A DNA stretch of 10,016 nucleotides from an uncultured Ruminococcus sp. Lineage in GTDB: Bacteria > Bacillota > Clostridia > Oscillospirales > Ruminococcaceae. Below the pieces are notes generated by a model. The model did not search any database, was not told where the DNA came from, and saw nothing but the letters and a program-made list of their open reading frames with translations. Below are positions 6,327 through 10,016 of this stretch, piece after piece. The position numbers were made by a program, and so were the translations under genes. Every line of letters starts with the position of its first letter. Position 1 is the first letter of the stretch. The stretch covers positions 1 through 10,016 of the forward strand of contig UQEM01000093.1 of the NCBI GenBank assembly GCA_900540005.1, read 5' to 3'.

Positions 6327-8220
6327 TGTTATTCTCCTCCCTTATCTTTCTCCAGAACCTTTTAAGCTCCGTTATGTTTTCAGTTGTATTATTTTCAGGC
6401 AGTGACGACAGCGCATCCTCCCTATACGCTGTTTTTATTCTGCTGCTTGCTCTTGGGTCAAGTATCGAAACGATACCCTTGTCGCCGGCATTTCTGATGA
6501 GCCGCCCTGCACCTTGTTTCAGCTTTATCACCATTTCAGGAACTGCAACTTCCAGAAGCGGACACTCTGCCTTTGACATCTTATACTCCATGATCGGCTC
6601 AGGCACGGGAAACGGCAGCTTGAATATTATCACTTGCGATAAACTCTCGCCTTCAACGTTTATGCCTTCCCAATATGTTCCGGTGCCAAGTATGACCGAA
6701 TCAACGTTTTTACGGAAGTTTTCAAGCCTTTGTTCCTGAGACGAGTCGCTGCTCTGTATCATTATCTTATACGGCAACCCTGCACTTGTCAGCTGTCCAA
6801 ATACATAATCTCTGTCGTCCTTTGCCGTAAAGAGAATAAGCGTTTTTCCATGAGTTATCTTCAGCAGTCTGACTATCTCGGCAACGGCTTCCTGGCGGTA
6901 GCGATTGCGGTTATACCTTTTCGGACAAGGCAGCTTATTGGACACATACATCATAGAATGCTCATCGTAGTTGTAAGGTGACTTCTTGGGTTCGGAAATA
7001 CATATATCATCAGGACAGCCGAGACTATCCATGAAGTAACTGTATCTGTCTTTGAGTGTTCCTGAATTCTGAGATGTTAATGTTGCCGAAGTCAGTATCG
7101 TACTCCTTGAACTTGAAAACAGCAGTCTACCTATATCTCTGCGTATATCTTTCCTGCATACGTTTATGCGTACACCGTGCTCGTTGGACAGCCATACAAG
7201 GTTGGCATTGTTTTCTGAGTCTCTCAGTGTTTGCAGGCTGTGGAGCCTTCGGTTTGTCCTCATTTCTATCTCTTTCATATTTGAGCGCAGCTTGAGGATC
7301 AGCTTCTTTATTTCCAAACTCGGTCGATAATAGAAGGTCTTCATATCAGCGTCCGCTGCTGCCTGCTGCTGAGATATGTCATTTTTAAGGAAATTGAAGA
7401 AAGTGTCGATCATTTTTATAGTCTCGATTATAAGACGTGACATCGTGTTCTTTCTGTTGCTTGTGACTTTCATTATCTCTCTGCTGATCTCTCTCTGACT
7501 GAAAGAGTTGGTGAAAGCGTACCTGAACTTGCTTTCGAGATTATGAGCCTCATCAACAACTATAGTGCTGAGATTTCCCTTGAATATCCCTCTGCCTGAT
7601 TCCATGTTAAGAAGGTGAGAAACCAGCATATTCTGGTTGCAGATAACAATTGAATCATTGCAGCGGATACGCTCTCGCATTTGCAGGTACTCGCATCTTC
7701 CTCTGTATTTACAGTCATCACACTTCTGACCAACTGAATTTATGCACACCTTATCCCATGCTCTGTCGGTAACACTCAGTGCTGATTTACGCTGGACTCC
7801 ATGTAATGCCAGTTCAAAGAGAGCGGCAAATTCTTCGTTTTCCTTGCGATGCTTTCTCGCTTCCCTGAGACATATGTAATTCTTCATTCCTTTAGCCACC
7901 TCGACTTTCGCTTTTACTCCTATCATTTTGAGGACATTATGTACATCACGTTCAAGCTGCTCCTGTAATGCAATAGTTGACGTTGCTATCACTACCTGTC
8001 TGCGGTCACGAAAGAACTGCTGTACTATCGGCACAAGATAGGCGATCGACTTTCCGATTCCGACCTCAGCTTCAACTATCAGTGAGCTTTTATTCATGAT
8101 CGCCTGTGCTATCTCCTGAGACATCTCTACCTGTCCCTGACGGCGTTCAAGACCGTTCCGTTCTGCTTCGTCAAAAAATCTGCTGACCGCAGTATCAAGC
8201 GGTAATTCCATTATTTTCAT
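6319..8220 (-). CDS. DinG/XPD-type superfamily 2 DNA helicase
   Basis: A 633-residue ATP-dependent helicase. Walker A is EAEVGIGKS (Lys57-Ser58) and Walker B VVDEAHNL (DEAH at 223-226). The cysteines Cys117 and the cluster Cys159, Cys167, Cys170 and Cys176 fit the Fe-S cluster of XPD/DinG helicases, which open DNA 5' to 3'. C-terminal motifs are LTSATL, LILFTAKDD, LGTGTYWEGINV and QGAGRLIRN (motif VI). Unlike many Firmicute DinG proteins there is no N-terminal exonuclease domain. The start ATG at 8218-8220 lies 2 bases after the pemK stop, so translation is probably coupled; AAGGGG is 11 bases upstream, inside pemK. An in-frame ATG three codons later (8209-8211) is possible. It is probably part of the mobile element's replication, repair or defence functions rather than the housekeeping copy, judged from its neighbours. 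Confidence 0.92.
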   Translation of the reverse strand: MKIMELPLDTAVSRFFDEAERNGLERRQGQVEMSQEIAQAIMNKSSLIVEAEVGIGKSIAYLVPIVQQFFRDRRQVVIATSTIALQEQLERDVHNVLKMIGVKAKVEVAKGMKNYICLREARKHRKENEEFAALFELALHGVQRKSALSVTDRAWDKVCINSVGQKCDDCKYRGRCEYLQMRERIRCNDSIVICNQNMLVSHLLNMESGRGIFKGNLSTIVVDEAHNLESKFRYAFTNSFSQREISREIMKVTSNRKNTMSRLIIETIKMIDTFFNFLKNDISQQQAAADADMKTFYYRPSLEIKKLILKLRSNMKEIEMRTNRRLHSLQTLRDSENNANLVWLSNEHGVRINVCRKDIRRDIGRLLFSSSRSTILTSATLTSQNSGTLKDRYSYFMDSLGCPDDICISEPKKSPYNYDEHSMMYVSNKLPCPKRYNRNRYRQEAVAEIVRLLKITHGKTLILFTAKDDRDYVFGQLTSAGLPYKIMIQSSDSSQEQRLENFRKNVDSVILGTGTYWEGINVEGESLSQVIIFKLPFPVPEPIMEYKMSKAECPLLEVAVPEMVIKLKQGAGRLIRNAGDKGIVSILDPRASSRIKTAYREDALSSLPENNTTENITELKRFWRKIREENNNE

Positions 8221-8222
8221 AG

Positions 8223-8579
8223 TTATTTCAACCCCTTGTTATCCATATCAAGGCTTATCCTTAGTGCTTTCTCTATCCTTCGGATATCCTTTTCACTTAA
8301 TCTGCCGATATATTTTTTCAGTCTTAATACTGATATAGTCCTTATCTGCTCTGTCAAAACACAGCCCTGATACTTAGTGAGAATGCCGTAATGTATTATC
8401 ACATGATTGGGTATCTGAGCTTTCATCTGAGAAGTAATAGGAACAATTATTGTTGTATCGGCATAGTGATTGCCCTTGTTGTTCTGAATTATCACCACAG
8501 GGCGTTCGTTTGCCTGTTTTGAGCCAATACCTTGTCCCAGATCGGCAACGTACATATCTCCACGTTTTGGTATCAGCAT
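8223..8579 (-). CDS. PemK/MazF-family endoribonuclease toxin-like protein
   Basis: A 118-residue protein of the MazF/PemK fold, whose members cleave mRNA at short sequences. Conserved parts are KRGDMYVADLGQGIGSKQ, ERPVVIIQNN, IIVPITSQ and LTEQIRTISVLRLKKYIG. The start chosen is the ATG at 8577-8579, with AGGAG 7 bases upstream. The ATG just before it (8582) is only 4 bases from AGGAG. The frame stays open further upstream to a GTG at 8666, passing an ATG at 8654, so a 25-codon longer form is conceivable. No MazE-like antitoxin gene is visible upstream, where the DNA is noncoding and hairpin-rich. It therefore either uses a distant antitoxin or has another role. It leads the operon with the helicase. 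Confidence 0.9.
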   Translation of the reverse strand: MLIPKRGDMYVADLGQGIGSKQANERPVVIIQNNKGNHYADTTIIVPITSQMKAQIPNHVIIHYGILTKYQGCVLTEQIRTISVLRLKKYIGRLSEKDIRRIEKALRISLDMDNKGLK

Positions 8580-8602
8580 CATATCTCTCCTTTTATGTAT
8601 GT

Positions 8603-8623
8603 GGGACTGTCTTGCGACAGCCC
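8603..8623. other. Hairpin upstream of pemK ribosome site
   Basis: CTGTC (8607-8611) pairs with GACAG (8616-8620) around TTGC, extended by GGG (8603-8605) with CCC (8621-8623) across a bulged A. It lies about 10 bases upstream of the AAAAGGAG site of pemK on the minus strand, where it would be in the mRNA leader. Confidence 0.55.
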
Positions 8624-8650
8624 CGTGTATTGTTGTCCGCATATATCGTT

Positions 8651-8743
8651 TCATATGCAGACGCACCTCCGCAGGGGTGCTTTACCGTCACGCTGTGCGA
8701 CGGCATTTTCCTTAATCAAAGGCCTCGGATAATCTCTCGCCAT
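8651..8743 (-). CDS. Possible 30-residue leader peptide upstream of pemK
   Basis: MARDYPRPLIKENAVAQRDG then KAPLRRCVCI, a basic peptide with a GGAGG site 9 bases before its ATG. Its stop overlaps by ATGA an ATG (8652-8654) that is in frame with pemK. That arrangement would allow coupled translation of a pemK form with 25 extra residues. The ORF spans two hairpins, so it may be a chance frame in structured DNA. The peptide is of no recognised family. Confidence 0.3.
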   Translation of the reverse strand: MARDYPRPLIKENAVAQRDGKAPLRRCVCI

Positions 8744-9057
8744 TTCTGACGCCCTCCGGGGATGGGAGCACATAAGCCGAACAGAGTCCTCACTGTTCAC
8801 GCAAATCCTTGTCTCTCTGCCCTTACGGAGTCAGAGCCGTTGTTACGGACGGGCGCGCAAGTCGGCTGTCATTGCCATAATGGGAGTGGCTTCGCTCCCA
8901 CCGTCATGCTCATATTTATCGCTCGCCCGTTTCCGGGGTCGTGGCGTATGGATGTCCGCGGCTTGCAGGTTTGCTGCCCACACCGATCTTGCTGCACACT
9001 TATGCGCTGCTATTCAATTTTCAAGTTTATAGAAGTGCTTTATTGCCCTTCACTAAG

Positions 9058-9081
9058 TAGCCGTTAGGAAAGGCTATTTTT
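9058..9081 (+). terminator. Weak plus-strand terminator-like hairpin
   Basis: TAGCC (9058-9062) and GGCTA (9072-9076) form a 5-bp stem followed directly by five T (9077-9081). The stem is short and no plus-strand gene is recognised upstream of it. Confidence 0.25.
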
Positions 9082-9086
9082 GGCAA

Positions 9087-9509
9087 TCATTTCAAAATAT
9101 CAGCAATTTTAACAATCCAAGAACTGATTGTCCGACGTGGTATCAGTAATATTGACGAAACATCTTCCTGTTTCATATTCAAAACCTTACATAAATAGTA
9201 GGCTCGTCTTTGTTCAGGACGAAGTTCCGCAATTTTACTTCTCTTATCAATGGCTGTTATGTACTCATACCAGTTTTCTTCAATATTGCTCTCGTCAATG
9301 GTGCAGTCACTGCTTTGGAGCATATCCTCATAGTCAGATAGATCCTGCTTCTTTTCAAGATAAGCCCTGTCCGAAAGAAATGTCTCATAGTCAAACTCCC
9401 AGATAGATGCTATCTGCTCATCTGTCATTCCCAGCTCACGATAGAGCTTTTCATTTTTCTGCCATTCATTGTCAAACTTTTTCTTTTCAAGTCCATGATT
9501 ATATCCCAT
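9087..9509 (-). CDS. Sigma-70 region-4-like helix-turn-helix protein of mobile-element type
   Basis: A 140-residue protein starting MGYNHGLEKKKFDNEWQKNE and continuing MTDEQIASIWEFDYETF. This opening is, as I recall, typical of small sigma-factor-like proteins of clostridial conjugative elements. The middle is acidic (DYEDMLQSS, IDESNIEENWYEYITAID). The C-terminus has a region-4-like helix-turn-helix: LRPEQRRAYYLCKVLNMKQE then DVSSILLIPRRTISSWIVKI. The role would be transcription activation of element genes; this is family-level inference. The start ATG (9507-9509) has GGAGG 8 bases upstream, while the longer frame to 9560 has no ribosome site. Half of the ribosome site lies in an inverted repeat, suggesting control of translation or binding of a regulator. 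Confidence 0.8.
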   Translation of the reverse strand: MGYNHGLEKKKFDNEWQKNEKLYRELGMTDEQIASIWEFDYETFLSDRAYLEKKQDLSDYEDMLQSSDCTIDESNIEENWYEYITAIDKRSKIAELRPEQRRAYYLCKVLNMKQEDVSSILLIPRRTISSWIVKIADILK

Positions 9510-9519
9510 TATTTTGACC

Positions 9520-9553
9520 TCCGTGTTGATTTTGATATTTAACTCAACACGGA
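9520..9553 (-). promoter_or_regulatory. Inverted repeat overlapping the ribosome site of the sigma-like gene
   Basis: TCCGTGTTGA (9520-9529) and TCAACACGGA (9544-9553) are a perfect 10-bp inverted repeat with a 14-base centre. On the minus-strand mRNA the GGA of the GGAGG ribosome site falls in the downstream arm, so folding would hide it. As DNA it could equally be an operator for an autoregulator. Confidence 0.6.
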
Positions 9554-9593
9554 AAGTCATGGATATTTAGCCGTATAGCACAGCCATTTCTGT

Positions 9594-9642
9594 AATAAAA
9601 ACACAAAAAGCTCCGTTCTGCTTTTAAAGCATAACGGAGCTT
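9594..9642 (-). terminator. Rho-independent terminator (second of tandem pair)
   Basis: A 10-bp stem AAGCTCCGTT (9608-9617) with AACGGAGCTT (9633-9642), and an inner TGCTT/AAGCA pairing, is followed on the minus strand by TTTTTGTGTTTTTATT. It terminates transcription coming from the gene at the right edge. Confidence 0.88.
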
Positions 9643-9646
9643 CCCT

Positions 9647-9693
9647 AAAAAAATAAAGGAGATTGCATCGCTTCAAAAGCTTGTCAATCTCCT
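9647..9693 (-). terminator. Rho-independent terminator (first of tandem pair)
   Basis: A perfect 9-bp stem AGGAGATTG (9657-9665) with CAATCTCCT (9685-9693), with an inner GCTT/AAGC pairing, is followed on the minus strand by TTATTTTTTTAGG. It lies directly before the other terminator on the same strand. The bases 9699-9888 before it are A+T-rich with no visible gene. Confidence 0.85.
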
Positions 9694-9888
9694 ATAAAAA
9701 AACATCATAATATTACAATACAATTTGGTATTATTTCATTTTTAAACATGGAATGATTTGCCCAAATTCAAAAAGATAACAGGACTTAAACGTTTTTACT
9801 AACTGATTATTCCTTTTTATAATTGGAACAGCCAATGTTTAGAAAGAAATTTTCGTAATCCTTTCTTTTCAAAATCAATATAGTCTAG

Positions 9889-10002
9889 TCATATTTTAGA
9901 GGCATCAATGCTATACCCTTGTCTTGATAACTCTCTAATAAGGCTGATTGATACTTCATCAACTTTATTACTAAAAGGAATATATATTAGTCCCTGAATA
10001 TC
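9889..10002 (-). CDS. C-terminal fragment of a TIR-like nucleotide-binding (CAP12-type) protein
   Basis: Only the last 37 codons are present; the gene enters from the right edge on the minus strand and stops with TGA at 9889-9891. The peptide DIQGLIYIPFSNKVDEVSIS followed by LIRELSRQGYSIDASKI resembles the closing strand-helix of TIR-like nucleotide-binding proteins (the CAP12/Pycsar-effector TIR family), which commonly end in a G-x-x-Y-I-P segment, a lysine/leucine helix ending in RELxxxG, then a short hydrophobic-D segment. Family members are NAD-degrading effectors or predicted defence proteins, so a defence gene may lie just beyond. This rests on a short stretch recalled from memory. Tandem terminators follow the gene. 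Confidence 0.5.
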   Translation of the reverse strand, partial: DIQGLIYIPFSNKVDEVSISLIRELSRQGYSIDASKI

Positions 10003-10016
10003 CTGTCTCTTATACA
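10003..10016 (+). other. Partial Nextera mosaic end, not genomic
   Basis: CTGTCTCTTATACA is the first 14 bases of the reverse complement of the Tn5 mosaic end found at 33-51. Genuine sequence ends at 10002. Confidence 0.96.

Larger units (their letters stand above)
8580..9086. other. GC-richer, hairpin-dense non-coding stretch of about 500 bp
   Basis: No convincing full-size gene on either strand; base 8821-8880 counts to about 58% G+C by hand, well above the surrounding genes. Several inverted repeats are visible: GCACCTC/GGGGTGC (8663-8680), CCGTCAC with GTG-C-GACGG (8685-8703), GGGAGTG/CGCTCCC (8882-8899), and a longer-range pair ACGGGCG (8849-8855) with CGCCCGT (8924-8930) enclosing the previous one. 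It could be a structured leader RNA of the pemK operon, an origin (oriT or replication), or the scar of another element. I cannot decide between these from sequence alone. Confidence 0.6.

Noticed and set aside
8762..9067. A 101-codon plus-strand open frame in the GC-rich region
   Set aside because: No ribosome site, cysteine- and histidine-rich low-quality composition, no recognised family, and it runs through several inverted repeats; it looks like a chance frame in GC-rich DNA.
9138..9157. Similarity of TGGTATCA-n-TAAT to the sequence at 4450-4462, as a possible second element end
   Set aside because: The match decays within about 14 bases and lies inside the coding end of the sigma-like gene; one short match is not enough to call an attachment site.
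52..10002. CRISPR arrays, tRNA and rRNA genes, and insertion-sequence transposases
   Set aside because: Looked for on both strands; no regularly spaced direct repeats, cloverleaf-like segments or DDE transposase motifs were seen.

Overview
The window looks like accessory DNA from an anaerobic gut-type Firmicute of the Clostridia, most likely Ruminococcus or a relative. That assignment is inferred from the A+T-rich genes with strong AGGAGG ribosome sites, tandem large serine recombinases of clostridial type, and small proteins typical of clostridial conjugative elements. Both ends carry Illumina Nextera adapter sequence (1-51 and 10003-10016), so only 52-10002 is biological and both edges are artificial breaks.

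Left third (52-4467, minus strand): a recombination module of three large-serine-recombinase-type genes. The first and third have the catalytic serine. The middle one begins directly at the 'recombinase' DNA-binding domain and has no catalytic domain. Between the first and second lies the decayed 3' end of an AlbA/ATPase-type regulator gene with an in-frame stop, followed by a terminator. The leaders of the first and second genes are two copies of a conserved module of about 58 bp.

Middle (4468-5989, plus strand): a small-gene island with three consensus-like promoters. It holds a stand-alone MNT-type nucleotidyltransferase, an unrecognised 57-residue protein, and a 62-residue putative antitoxin whose stop overlaps the start of a GNAT acetyltransferase of toxin type. 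The GNAT gene is split by a one-base frameshift in a T6 run.

Right half (6031-9509, minus strand): a tightly packed operon reads PemK/MazF-like endoribonuclease, DinG/XPD-type helicase, an unknown 59-residue protein, and a 36-residue membrane protein (DUF3789-like), ending at a strong hairpin. Upstream of pemK lies about 500 bp of GC-richer, hairpin-dense DNA without a convincing full-size gene, though a 30-codon leader ORF overlaps a possible extended pemK start. Before that is a 140-residue sigma-region-4-like protein whose Shine-Dalgarno lies partly inside a 10-bp inverted repeat. Two tandem terminators (9594-9693) insulate this from a gene running off the right edge. Its last 37 residues resemble the C-terminus of TIR-like nucleotide-binding (CAP12-type) proteins, hinting at a defence gene just outside the window.

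Together this reads as one end of an integrative or conjugative element: recombinases, toxin-antitoxin-like stabilisation cargo, a helicase/sigma-like accessory operon, and possible defence cargo. No relaxase, coupling protein or conjugation gene lies in the window, so the element class is inferred.
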